A stretch of DNA of 64,000 bases from Mactromeris polynyma (taxonomy: Eukaryota > Mollusca > Bivalvia > Venerida > Mactridae), in NCBI GenBank assembly GCA_032209605.1, contig JASFXZ010000075.1:620001-684000 (forward strand), given 5' to 3'. Positions 29,401 to 38,145 of the stretch are shown here, one piece after another (position 1 is the stretch's first letter; each line of letters begins with the position of its first letter). The position numbers were made by a program, and so were the translations under genes. The notes below the pieces were generated by a model. The model was not told where the DNA came from and ran no database searches. It worked only from the letters and a program-made list of their open reading frames with translations.

Positions 29401-32400
29401 ACACCTTACACTTGTATGTACTTCACCATACAGATATATGTACTTCACCATACAGATATATGTACTACAACATACACATGTATGTACTACATCATACAGA
29501 TATATGTACTACACCTTACACTTGTATGTACTTCACCATACAGATATATGTACTACAACATACACATGTATGTACTACATCATACAGATATATGTACTTC
29601 ACCATACAGATATATGTACTTCACCATACAGATATATGTACTTCACCATACAGATATATGTACTACAACATACACATGTATGTACTACATCATACAGATA
29701 TATGTACTACACCTTACACTTGTATGTACATCACCATACAGATATATGTACTACAACATACACACGTATGTACTACATCATACAGATATATGTACTTCAC
29801 CTTACACTTGTATGTACTTCACCATACAGATATATGTACTACACCATACATATATATGAACTACACCATACATATATATGTACTACACCTTACACTTGTA
29901 TGTACTTCACCATACAGATATATGTACTACACCATACAGATATATGTACTACACCTTACACTTGTATGTACTTCACCATACAGATATATGTACTTCACCA
30001 TACATATATATGTACTACACCTTACACTTGTATGTACTTCACCATACAGATATATGTACTTCATCATACAGATATATGTACTACAACATACACATGTATG
30101 TACTACATCATACATATATATGTACTACACCTTACACTTGTATGTACTACACCATACATATATATTAACTACACCATACAGATATATGTACTTCACCATA
30201 CACATATATGTACTACAACATACACATGTATGTACTACATCATACAGATATATGTACTACACCTTACACTTGTATGTACTTCACCATACAGATATATGTA
30301 CTTCACCATACATATATATGTACTACACCTTACACTTGTATGTACTTCACCATACAAATATATGTACTACAACATACACATGTATGTACTACATCATACA
30401 GATATATGTACTACAACATACAGATATATGTACTACACCTTACACTTGTATGTACTACACCATACAGATATATGTACTACAACATACATATATATGTACT
30501 TCATCATACAGATATATGTACTACAACATACACATGTATGTACTACATCATACAGATATATGTACTACACCTTACACTTGTATGTACTTCACCATACAGA
30601 TATATGTACTACAACATACACATGTATGTACTACATCATACAGATATATGTACTGCACCATACAGATATATGTACTTCACCATACAGATATATGTACTAC
30701 AACATACACATGTATGTACTACACCTTACAATTGTATGTACTTCACCATACAGATATATGTACTACACCATACATATATATTAACTACACCATACATATA
30801 TATGCACTACACCTTACACTTGTATGTACTACACCATACAGATATATGTACTACAACATACACATGTATGTACTTCACCATACAGATATATGTACTACAA
30901 CATACACATGTATGTACTTCACCATACAGATATATGTACTTCACCATACAGATATATGTACTACACCTTACACTTGTATGTACTTCACCATACAGATATA
31001 TGTACTTCACCATACAGATATATGTACTTCACCATACAGATATATGTACTTCACCATACATATATATGTACTTCACCATACAGATATATGAACTACAACA
31101 TACACATGTATGTACTACATCATACAGATATATGTACTTCACCATACAGATATATATACTTCACCATACAGATATATGTACTACAACATACAGATATATG
31201 TACTACAACATACACATGTATGTACTACATCATACAGATATATGTAATACACCTTACACTTGTATGTACTACACCATACAGATATATAGACTTCACCATA
31301 CAGATATATGTACTTCACCATACAGATATATGTACTACAACATACACATGTATGTACTACATCATACAGATATATGTAATACACCTTACACTTGTATGTA
31401 CTTCACCATACAGATATATGTACTACAACATACACTTGTATGTACATCACCGTACAGATATATGTACTACAACATACACATGTATGTACTACACCATACA
31501 TATATATGTACTACACCTTACACTTGTATGTACTACACCATACATATATATTAACTACACCATACAGATATATGTACTTCACCATACAGATATATGTACT
31601 ACAACATACACTTGTATGTACTTCACCATACAGATATATGTACTACAACATACACTTGTATGTACTTCACCATACAGATATATGTACTACAACATTCACT
31701 TGTATGTACTTCACCATACAGATATATGTACTACAACATTCACTTGTATGTACTTCACCATACAGATATATGTACTACAACATACACTTGTATGTACTTC
31801 ACCATACAGATATATGTACTACAACATACACTTGTATGTACTTCACCATACAGATATATGTACTACAACATACACTTGTATGTACTTCACCATACAGATA
31901 TATGTACTACAACATACACTTGTATGTACTTCACCATACAGATATATGTACTACAACATACACTTGTATGTACTTCACCATACAGATATATGTACTACAA
32001 CATACACTTGTATGTACTTCACCATACAGATATATGTACTACAACATTCACTTGTATGTACTTCACCATACAGATATATGTACTTCAACATACACTTGTA
32101 TGTACTTCACCATACAGATATATGTTCTACAACATACACTTGTATGTACTTCACCATACAGATATATTTACTACAACATTCACTTGTATGTACTTCACCA
32201 TACATATATATGTACTACAACATAAATATACATGTACTACACCGTACATATACATGTACTACGACATACAGACTGTAAAGCCTCAGAGTAATGGGGGGAC
32301 CTTACCATTTTGTATTATTGGAGGTGTAGCAATTCTTCTGTGCTATCCTAGATTAATGCATTTTTTCCAATCAAGATGTTCATAGCAAATCAACGACTCG

Positions 32401-35400
32401 TACTCACTTGTGTTGATCAGAATTATAGACCGACTAAATACATATTATACAGCTTCATGTTACTTCATTTTATCCGAAATTGTTAACTTGTGCTATTGTA
32501 ATCTGATTCGCTACCGCATGAATTTTCCAGCATTTGTATGATATTCCAAGTTTATCACAATTATTTCATCTTGCACAATTATCCCAACCATTTAATTGTC
32601 TGTTTAGCAGTGAAAGTTTACTCCCTGCGCATCGTCTGTGATCTTGCAGATACTCCAATGTTTATAATGCATTTCGGGTGCAGTAATAACTGTTGCTATG
32701 CACATATTAAATATCGTTATCGTCTTAAAGGATATACACATGTTATTTTTAATGTCAGATTTTTTCTTGTGTATACTTGCTGTTTTTCACCACTTTTTAT
32801 TTTGTGAAAAATCGACTTTTCCATTATATTAAACATGTGACGAATGTTTAACGCTTGTGACCAATATTCATGTTTGCGGCCTATTTTAATGCTTGATTCC
32901 AATTTTAATGTGTGTAGTCAAGTTTAGTGCTTGTAATCAATTTTAGTGCTTGTGACCAATTTTCATGCTTGTGACCAATTTTAATGTATGTGACCAATTT
33001 TAATGCGTGTAACCAAGTTTAGTGCTTGTAACCAAGTTTAGTGCTTGTGACCAATTTTAGTGGTTGTAATCAATGTTAGTGCTTGTGACGAATTTCGATG
33101 CGTGTAACCAAGTTTAGTGCTTGTGACCAATTTTAGTGCTTGTAACCAATTGTAATGCTTGTGACCAATTTGAGTGCTTGTAACCAATTGTAATGCTTGT
33201 GACCAATTTTAGTGCTTGTAACCAATTGTAATGCTTGTGACCAATTTTAGTGCTTGTAACCAATTGTAATGCTTGTGACCAATTTTAGTGCTTGTAACCA
33301 ATTGTAATGCTTGTGACCAATTTTAGTGCTTGTAACCAATTGTAGTGCTTGTGACCAATTTTAGTGCTTGTAACCAATTGTAATGCTTGTGACCAATTTT
33401 AGTGCTTGTAACCAATTGTAATGCTTGTGACCAATTTTAGTGCTTGTGACCAATGTTGGTCACTCTCCTTCAATTTTGCAGAGAAGTCAGTCCGTATGCG
33501 TGCTGTATCCGCTAATTTCTAGAGATGAATAATTGATTACATTTTGATGTGAACACCTGTAAAATCAAAATCTGATGGAACATTATACAAGAGTTGTGAT
33601 AATTTATTTTGAGTAAATATAATTATATTAAATATACCGTAATGTGCTACAATATACACGTACTTGATATCTGTTTATTTCAGAAACCGATTTTAAGTAT
33701 GTAGTACGTATACAGAAAACTGCTACATGGTATGCAGGAACCGATGATAATATTTACGTTAGAATTTATGGGCACGAGAAACACACAGCAAGGTTTAGAA
33801 TGTATGGAGACTTTGACCGTAATAAGTTAGTAGAAATTGAATTTCGAGGAATTGATGTCCGTCCAGTAAGTTCAAATATAACCATTTTATGTTGAAATTT
33901 ATAATCTTGACACAGGAGTTTTCATCAAAATCCTTAAAGGTTTGTTAATTCGTCTTGAAGTTTCTTTGTGGAAACGTTCTTTGTTAAAATGTATTAACGC
34001 GCCAAAAGAAAAAAATATATATTAAATTTTAACAAATTTGCACCGTTGATCAAACAAGCACGACTGGGTCTAGATTTGGCTCTTTGTAATATTGAGTACA
34101 ATTCAGACCGGAACTTATCTCGGTACCAGGATATTAAACGTGACCATCATTATGTAGATAAGAAAACATCCTTCCATAATTTGTCTGGAAATAATATTGG
34201 TTGACAAGTCATATTTTGTAGATACGGACAGTTGTTGTCAGCAAAGACAAAGGTATGATAGATGACGAGTTGTCGATTTTATATGTGTCCATCTTCATAG
34301 AAGAGAGCGATGATTATTATGTATTCACATACCGAGACCAACCTGTGTGGCTGACTGCAAGCACACCAGTGGAATTGTCCATATCACGTACGTGTAATTT
34401 ATATACTTTGAGAACATACAACTGACCCACCGTCCATGTATAGGAAACCCGCCAGAAAATGTTTTCTTCGGCTAAGTACAGGTGTAAACAAATGATGAGG
34501 CATCCAGCCTATGATACCATGTGTTGGAACGTATTGACTAATTTTGAAAATACTGTAGCTGAATATCGATAATAATTATTGTTTAAAATGATTTAAAACT
34601 ATATTAGTTTGGTCATGTCACGAGATTGGTTGTGTTTGTGAGTCAAATGCTTTGCCAAATTCTCAATGAAGAAGTATAACAGTCAATATTCAGGACAATT
34701 TGATTCATTGTAACAAACAACTATCCAGGAATTGTAATTTTGGATCTTTAATGGAGATATCATTTCCACTAGTTTACGTTGGTTTAAATGGTACCCGAGT
34801 GTCGGTATGATATAGAGTATATGGCACCTAAAATAGATATTATCCCAAACTAAACTATAGAATTGTTAATGGCAAAGTGTACTTTAACTTTAGGTCTTTA
34901 CATCGTCAGTGTATCCGTCAGCGAGTGTATCACCACAAAAATAACGTACATGGTACATAAAAGCACGATTCGCTACTGTGTTTATTATTATAAAAAGTTT
35001 TAATGCAGGAAAATACATCATTGAAGTAGTAAAACGTTATATACTAAATAAAGTAACAATGCTATGGCTTTCTTTGGTCCTAATAACCATATTTTCATTT
35101 TCCATATACTGTTATAAACTATAAAAAGCAATAATTCAATGTTTTTACAATGAAAATGGTTGCTACCATCTTCAAATTATGAAAGGATAGTATGCATTTT
35201 CTCTTACATAGAATTGGTGTATAACATTCATATTTGGACAACAGAAAATTTAAACTTCGATTGTGGATTTGTTACCTAAAACTGAAGATGCGCCCCCCCC
35301 CCCCCCCCTAAAATATTGCACGTGATAGTTATAACCGACATAGCTTAATTCGCAGTTTAAGTCACATCTCAACAGTTGAAAAACTGGCCAATGGACGCGT

Positions 35401-35851
35401 CCCACTGATTTTGCCGGAATCCACGTAACGTTGGGACACACATTGATGTTTTATTACGTATATGAACAATATAAAACATGATGAATGTTTGTGAAACATA
35501 GAATTGTTTTATATATTTATACATACATGCAGAATTAATATGTATATATTTAATATTTCAGGACATCCTGAACATTGTATACATACATACGGAGCAGCCA
35601 TGAACAGGTCACCGACACGTGGAAACCGTGGTTCACCCATAGGCTTCGTGTCTCTACGAGAATGTAAACAACGTTGTGTGACGACAAGATCTATTACATG
35701 TAACAGTATATACATCATGCACGTCTGGCGCAAGTTTAGATTTTGCTATCATAATACACACTCACCTGACAGCAACTATTTCATGGACAACACAAGAGAA
35801 CAAACACGTAGACAATTCGTGTCTTATAAAAGAATTTGTCGGAAACCGTAA
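5341..35851 (+). CDS. Gene A: secreted CCP/EGF/PLAT/PAN mosaic protein, 13 exons
   Basis: Spliced model: 5341-5407, 10478-10669, 11458-11594, 12168-12324, 15052-15243, 15786-16043, 16696-16791, 17623-17727, 18885-19061, 21220-21396, 33684-33865, 34222-34387, 35562-35851. The sum is 2196 nt, giving 731 residues plus stop, and all junctions are phase-compatible GT-AG. Domains: signal peptide (1-22), CCP (23-86), a cysteine-rich CCP-like module (87-184), CCP-like (185-248), CCP (249-334), EGF (335-366 and 367-401), CCP (402-460 and 461-519), PLAT (520-635), PAN/apple (636-731). There is no transmembrane segment, so secretion is expected. CCP, EGF and PAN bind proteins or sugars. PLAT typically engages membranes or lipids. 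The gene's biological role is unknown. Most module borders are phase 1, typical of exon shuffling. Uncertainties are unseen small exons and alternative transcripts. Confidence 0.8.
5675..5815 (+). mobile_element. tRNA-derived SINE with taag tail
   Basis: A tRNA-like head (gacagagtggttacagtact, with an A-box-like gagtggttacag) is followed by a body and then a simple (taag)n tail. This is the layout of a SINE. The B box is degenerate, so this is a call by layout. Confidence 0.45.
6080..7140 (-). pseudogene. Decayed non-LTR retrotransposon (LINE), RT C-terminal part
   Basis: Read on the minus strand, the fragments keep the usual order of a LINE reverse-transcriptase C-terminal region: a YKYLGVILHEQHDF-type segment (about 7100-6930), LYNSC, FLGVHIFTPKLALIGKTGW and RYWNRLVKL (6882-6694), a KLRTY block (6681-6274), then a cysteine-rich ERLLS..LCNMC...VEDESHVLTVC block near 6390-6240. 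Stops and frame shifts break it into at least four pieces, so it is dead. It ends in attttatttcatc near 6055-6065, which looks like its 3' end. It sits antisense within gene A intron 1. The exact clade is not assigned. Confidence 0.8.
8865..9350 (-). repeat. Interspersed repeat family X, inverted copy
   Basis: The reverse complement matches 43120-43912 and 56865-59640 in order. Shared phrases include agcctgtttcaat/attgaaacaggct, the agatgac..cctgtaa block and 'gctatttgcacatcagtg'. The ends carry tcggcgca-like sequence, suggesting a terminal-inverted-repeat DNA element. There is no coding capacity. Confidence 0.6.
9354..9600. repeat. GC-rich repeat starting cagtcacaccgcgcatgcg
   Basis: Distinctly GC-richer than its surroundings, with repeated ggtcg and gtcgca words. 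Its first bases resemble the end of the larger element at 45953-47529 (cagtcacac). The right end is not identified. Overlapping minus-strand open frames (9353-9797) are probably by-products. Confidence 0.35.
10478..10669 (+). CDS. Gene A exon 2: CCP/sushi module 1
   Basis: The acceptor gattcag precedes GVNTTCAFPDVPQ. The module has the CCP pattern of four cysteines and the late Trp: TTCAF, YQCKDGF, RRCTKGQW, FTCD. The donor is gtaaga. Phase 1 to phase 1. Confidence 0.85.
11458..11594 (+). CDS. Gene A exon 3: first half of cysteine-rich CCP-like module
   Basis: The acceptor gtcacag joins exon 2 to read TCAAMDYVVYF, with cysteines in YTCFVDC. It ends ..VPPYS at a gtaagt donor in phase 0. No overlapping open frame longer than 60 codons reveals this exon. 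It is supported by splice sites, frame and cysteine content. Confidence 0.7.
11595..12167 (+). other. Gene A intron 3
   Basis: 573 bases with no recognised element. It ends in a pyrimidine-rich tract and cattcag. Confidence 0.6.
12168..12324 (+). CDS. Gene A exon 4: second half of CCP-like module
   Basis: It starts VMDGRHVTVECKYDSY and continues through ENITCVNG to MACPDNPEPA, then a gtgagg donor (phase 1). A (ta)n microsatellite inside the exon codes for alternating Tyr-Ile (YIYIYDYY). Length changes there would alter or break the frame. Confidence 0.8.
12565..12730. mobile_element. Pogo/Tigger-like MITE (166 bp)
   Basis: Starts cagtcggacctcgttcattt and ends cgaataaacgagctccgactg in inverted orientation, flanked by TA (12563-12564 and 12731-12732). 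The cagtcg..cctcgtt termini and TA duplication fit pogo-type Tc1/mariner derivatives. There is no internal coding region. Confidence 0.85.
13265..13390. repeat. (cgtat)n microsatellite
   Basis: Imperfect pentanucleotide repeats cgtat/cgtac/catac. The short open frames crossing it on both strands (13137-13410) are low-complexity artefacts. Confidence 0.85.
14125..14940. repeat. Interspersed intronic repeat with internal iterations
   Basis: Includes a gtccgtccg-rich start and three loose iterations of an 'agattgttcaaat..ggtcaa..ggcccgcccca' phrase (about 14500, 14720, 14860). A related copy is at about 21940-22330. I recall similar sequence as abundant in bivalve introns. It has no coding capacity. 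Confidence 0.5.
15052..15243 (+). CDS. Gene A exon 5: CCP-like module
   Basis: The acceptor ccttgctttag is followed by VKSDSCQKFKVKNGTV, then VLCDQGYTL, PCSCSEGELVC and KPVCKAG. The Cys and GY pattern is CCP-like with extra cysteines. The donor is gtaaat. Phase 1 to phase 1. The open frame extends upstream, but those codons precede the acceptor. Confidence 0.8.
15244..15785 (+). other. Gene A intron 5
   Basis: 542 bases of AT-rich sequence. I see nothing functional beyond the splice signals. Confidence 0.6.
15786..16043 (+). CDS. Gene A exon 6: CCP module with long insert
   Basis: Reads DNCEIPFDIDRRLSV, then FNCSKVIEQKY, FQCVRGKW and FPECREG. This is a four-cysteine CCP with the GKW tryptophan motif, longer than usual (about 85 residues). 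The donor is gtacag. Phase 1 to phase 1. Confidence 0.85.
16044..16695 (+). other. Gene A intron 6
   Basis: 652 bases. The right third is the 32-bp minisatellite (16412-16680), which almost reaches the next acceptor. Confidence 0.65.
16412..16680. repeat. 32-bp minisatellite beside acceptor
   Basis: About eight copies of a unit beginning ttgttagatatacatgtatt. It ends about 15 bases before the exon 7 start, so the branch-point region is satellite-derived. Confidence 0.9.
16696..16791 (+). CDS. Gene A exon 7: EGF module 1
   Basis: Reads AKCDPPCQNGGVCFRDGECK and then CEH...CET: six cysteines, with the CQNGG phrase typical of EGF domains. The donor is gtaaga. Phase 1 to phase 1. It is too short to stand out as an open frame. 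Confidence 0.88.
16792..17622 (+). other. Gene A intron 7
   Basis: 831 bases. No element or exon recognised. Confidence 0.6.
17623..17727 (+). CDS. Gene A exon 8: EGF module 2
   Basis: Reads FLCDKSCAKNGGECVKPGIC, then GKCPKSRRGDNCEIEG: six cysteines, EGF-like. The acceptor is tgtttcag and the donor gtaggt. Phase 1 to phase 1. Confidence 0.88.
17728..18884 (+). other. Gene A intron 8
   Basis: Holds the first 41-bp minisatellite cluster (18080-18597), then the left part of a 555-bp segment that is duplicated together with exon 9. Confidence 0.65.
18080..18597. repeat. 41-bp minisatellite, cluster 1
   Basis: About 12 copies of a unit starting gttagcagttgtcgtgtaca and ending aatatacaatatcat. 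The cluster stops where the duplicated exon segment begins. Open frames within it are artefacts. Confidence 0.92.
18601..19155 (+). repeat. Segmental duplication, copy 1 (exon plus flanks)
   Basis: This segment recurs at about 20937-21490 with roughly 5% hand-counted differences. It covers the left flank, the CCP exon and about 95 bases of downstream intron. Minisatellite clusters of the same 41-bp family abut it on both sides. Confidence 0.9.
18885..19061 (+). CDS. Gene A exon 9: CCP module, duplicate 1
   Basis: Reads VICKLPSNAATYQNIRTAFS, then MTCTQGYTL, MTCQDDGTW and IRCH: a complete CCP with four Cys and the GTW motif. The donor is gtaaga. Phase 1 to phase 1, so it can be duplicated or skipped without frame loss. 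It is nearly identical to exon 10. Confidence 0.9.
19062..21219 (+). other. Gene A intron 9
   Basis: Contains the second 41-bp minisatellite cluster (19165-20063), about 870 bases of unremarkable AT-rich DNA, and the left flank of the second duplicate. Confidence 0.65.
19165..20063. repeat. 41-bp minisatellite, cluster 2
   Basis: About 22 copies of the same unit as 18080-18597, some shortened (gttacagttgtcgtg instead of gttagcagttgtcgtg). It lies immediately right of duplication copy 1. Confidence 0.92.
20937..21490 (+). repeat. Segmental duplication, copy 2
   Basis: Partner of 18601-19155, same orientation, about 2.3 kb downstream. It carries exon 10 with intact splice sites. Confidence 0.9.
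21220..21396 (+). CDS. Gene A exon 10: CCP module, duplicate 2
   Basis: Differs from exon 9 at seven of 59 residues (Y/H, A/E, T/K, T/A, K/N, I/V, N/A). All Cys, Gly and Trp framework residues are conserved. By hand count all nine nucleotide differences change the amino acid. Phase 1 to phase 1, donor gtaaga. Confidence 0.9.
21940..22330. repeat. Interspersed intronic repeat, second copy
   Basis: Two iterations of a 'ctaccaagat..ttcgaat/ttcaaat..' phrase followed by gggggcggac or gggggtgggtc runs. It resembles the iterations at 14500-14900. It ends where the 22-bp satellite starts. Confidence 0.45.
24590..26785. repeat. Higher-order satellite block, copy 1
   Basis: The order of unit variants matches 28814-31009 at a constant offset of about 4224 bases, which is exactly 192 units of 22. 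Matching open-frame ends (for example 24621/28844, 25703/29927, 26560/30784) show the offset. Confidence 0.8.
28814..31009. repeat. Higher-order satellite block, copy 2
   Basis: Partner of 24590-26785. After about 31009 the variant order departs from copy 1. A further short match (27230-27440 with 31344-31554) has offset 4114, or 187 units. Confidence 0.8.
31580..32210. repeat. 44-bp dimer sub-array
   Basis: Alternating units with ttcaccatacagat and acaacatacacttgt repeat about 14 times with few changes. This is the most homogeneous part of the array and therefore probably the most recently expanded. Confidence 0.85.
32836..33460. repeat. 19-bp minisatellite (38-bp dimer)
   Basis: Units atgcttgtgaccaatttta and gtgcttgtaaccaattgta alternate. 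Many copies contain aattttag, which resembles a 3' splice acceptor, within 1 kb of the real acceptor at 33683. Confidence 0.92.
33684..33865 (+). CDS. Gene A exon 11: PLAT domain, first half
   Basis: The acceptor tttatttcag is followed by KTDFKYVVRIQKTATWYAGT and DDNIYVRIYG. The YxVxIxT..xxAGTDxNIYVxIYG pattern is the hallmark first part of a PLAT/LH2 domain. It ends at FRGIDVRP in phase 0 (donor gtaagt). Confidence 0.88.
33866..34221 (+). other. Gene A intron 11
   Basis: 356 bases. Nothing beyond splice signals. Confidence 0.6.
34222..34387 (+). CDS. Gene A exon 12: PLAT domain, second half
   Basis: Reads IRTVVVSKDKGMIDDELSI, then the beta strands around YVSIFIEESDDYYVF and QPVWL. It joins exon 11 in phase 0 and leaves in phase 1 (donor gtacgt). 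An alternative donor four bases on would break the frame. Confidence 0.8.
34388..35561 (+). other. Gene A intron 12
   Basis: 1.17 kb of AT-rich DNA with a run of about 16 cytosines (35293-35308). No element recognised. Confidence 0.6.
35562..35851 (+). CDS. Gene A exon 13: PAN/apple domain and stop
   Basis: Reads RHPEHCIHTYGAAMNRSP, then FVSLRECKQRC, SITCNSIYI, FRFCYH and a final KRICRKP before TAA. Six cysteines and the 'SLxEC...C' block match PAN/apple domains. The frame is open with no internal donor that would restore a longer frame. The stop and a nearby AATAAA make it the last exon. Confidence 0.85.
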
Positions 35852-35884
35852 TATTGGTCATTGGGTGACGCATGAACAGTATTC

Positions 35885-35890
35885 AATAAA
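35885..35890 (+). promoter_or_regulatory. Polyadenylation signal of gene A
   Basis: Canonical AATAAA 34 bases after the stop codon. The 3' UTR may therefore be very short. An alternative downstream site cannot be excluded. Confidence 0.6.
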
Positions 35891-37689
35891 CGTTGAGTTT
35901 GTTTGGGAATATCAAACTCCACATAAACTCACAAGTATATGCTTCAGTTGATAACTTGTGTTCGCTCTTATCGGAAAAGCGAAATTGTTGTACATGAAAT
36001 TGTTGGACGAATGTCAGGACGCCTAGATCTAGTACAAGTAACATATATCACATTATACACTGGTACATAATGACATTCTTAGCAAAACAACCAGTACATG
36101 TACATCTATATAAAATATTAATATTGTTTTGTCTTGTGTATGTATTACAAGAGTAGAGAAGTATTTAAATAGACAAGCGGACGCTCAACATAGAGGTCAC
36201 GATATCAAACATCACTATAGTAACATGAATGCCTGATAAAATACATGACATCAAACACGTAATAACACCTATGTATGCCTACTCTTTTGATCTGTCATAA
36301 GTAGAATAATGTGACGTCCCATAAATAGTCTTGCATCACAGTAATGGCGGCTACTCATTGGTACCGATAAAGTATGTATTCACAATTCAATATGTAAATA
36401 AAAAAATACTACGTTTATGTTAATAAATTACTTCCATTTATTGATCCATTCTCAAAAACGAGACATCTCCCCCAAAGGTCCGATTTTATCCTTGTCAACT
36501 AGAAATGCAGCTTGTCATGACCATTACTATCCTGTGTCAATTTAATATGCACCTGATTTGATCACTGTTATCATCATGATAACATTGACAATGAAATCAG
36601 TTATGTAGCATAAAGCACGTGACGGCTGTGGTACCGCCCACAAATACACGAGTGTATGCATTATAGGGGATCCAGTAAATATCCGGAAGTACAAAGTTGC
36701 ATACCAAACATCCGGTCCAGTAAATACGTATACAATACCAATCAACACAAATGGAAGAACGTTCTCCAAGTCATTCAGATGAATCCTGAAACAGGACACG
36801 ATATACTTAGTTCCACACATAGATTGAACTATCCCATACATAACAAAACATATAGTCATTATCGATATTTAATTTTATAATTATAATAAAATATACAAAA
36901 ACATTGTTTGCCCTATACATATAGCGCAAAGAGCCAATATCATATTTGCGACAGAATAAAGCATTCAAATGCTAATTTCACCGTGTTTACGCTATAAATC
37001 ACATGAACGTGTTCAGTCAATAACGTCCATATAACATTCAAATGTCATGTTTACGTATAATGCTTTGTTCTAGAAAGTTATGGTTATGTACCAAGATTTT
37101 TGATAGTGCCTATAGTGACATAAAACGTCAAACACATATCAAACCCGTATCTACATGCTCTAGTGTCGATGAATGAAAGTGAAATATTTTGAAAATTTAG
37201 ATAGTGAATTGATATAACATGTTCATGTATCTTTAAGGCTTAAATTTTTCATTTACCGTTCTGTTGTCTTACTCCATATCTAAAGAACGGATTCCTCAAC
37301 ATACAATTTAGGTAAGCTAAATGTGACAGGTACACTATCTGACAAAAAAGGATGTTCTCATTGTTTGATAACATGGGATGGATTCTTCCCCACCACACGC
37401 CTACTCCAAAATATGGGATGTATATTCGATGTATGTAATATCTTACACGTTAAATCATAAAACGTGCGTATAATTGTCATTCTGAATTATGACATTCGTA
37501 AGACAAAATGGGATTTCAAAAGAGATTCATCGGATATGACGTGACACCTGCCCTATGACGGTTTTACGCCCCTCACTCCCGAATATTTTGTAGTGCTAAA
37601 TTTGTAGAAAAATTCACTCTCCGTTTTAGTTCAAACTTATTCATTTTACAGGAATTGGGAGACTTGTTTACAATTGTTACTGATTACTC

Positions 37690-38145
37690 TCAATGACTTC
37701 TTAGTGCGTGAATCCCCATTTCTCGCGCGCGACGGGTTCTTCGTGCATTAATCACCACTGCTCGAACGTTATGACTTCTTAACGACCACTACTCGCGCGC
37801 AATACTTTCTTCATGCGTTAATCATGACTTCTAGTGCTCAATACTTCTTCATGCGTTAATCACCACAACTAGCGCGTGATGACTTCTTCATGCGTTAATC
37901 ACTACTACTAGCGCGCGATGACTTCTTCGTGCGTTAATCACTACTACTAGCGCGATGACTTCTTCCTGCGTTAATCACCCTTACTAGAGGGAATGACTTC
38001 TGCATGCGTTAATCACCACTACTAGCGCGCGATGACTTCTTCATGAGTTAATCACTATTACTAGCGCGCGATGACTTCTTCATGCGTTAATCACCACTAC
38101 TCGCACGCAATAACTTATGCATGCATTAATCACCACTACTAACGC
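37690..38145. repeat. 39-bp minisatellite
   Basis: About 11 imperfect copies of a unit built from gcgcgatgacttcttcatg and cgttaatcaccactacta, unusual here for its CpG-rich cgcgcg core. Confidence 0.9.

Larger units (their letters stand above)
22342..32273. repeat. 22-bp satellite, about 450 units
   Basis: The unit begins atgtactacaccatacag and closes atat. Variants carry catacatatat, acaacatacacatgt and accttacacttgt. It has no stop codon in any plus frame. Because 22 is not a multiple of three, every frame cycles through all readings, which produces overlapping open frames of up to 1291 codons that are not genes. Sub-regions: simple mixed units (22342-24600), variant-rich higher-order structure (24600-31550), and a regular 44-bp dimer (31580-32210). 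Confidence 0.97.
21397..33683 (+). other. Gene A intron 10 (12.3 kb), mostly satellite
   Basis: Contains a copy of an intronic interspersed repeat (21940-22330), the 22-bp satellite (22342-32273), about 550 bases of plain sequence and a 19-bp minisatellite (32836-33460) leading to the PLAT exon. Exon 10 and exon 11 are phase-compatible directly, so no extra exon is needed. Confidence 0.75.

Noticed and set aside
22405..32385. Many overlapping long open frames (up to 1291 codons) rich in Tyr, His, Thr and Ile
   Set aside because: All lie in the 22-bp satellite, whose unit has no stop in any plus frame. The frames overlap in all three phases and lack start context, domains and splice logic.
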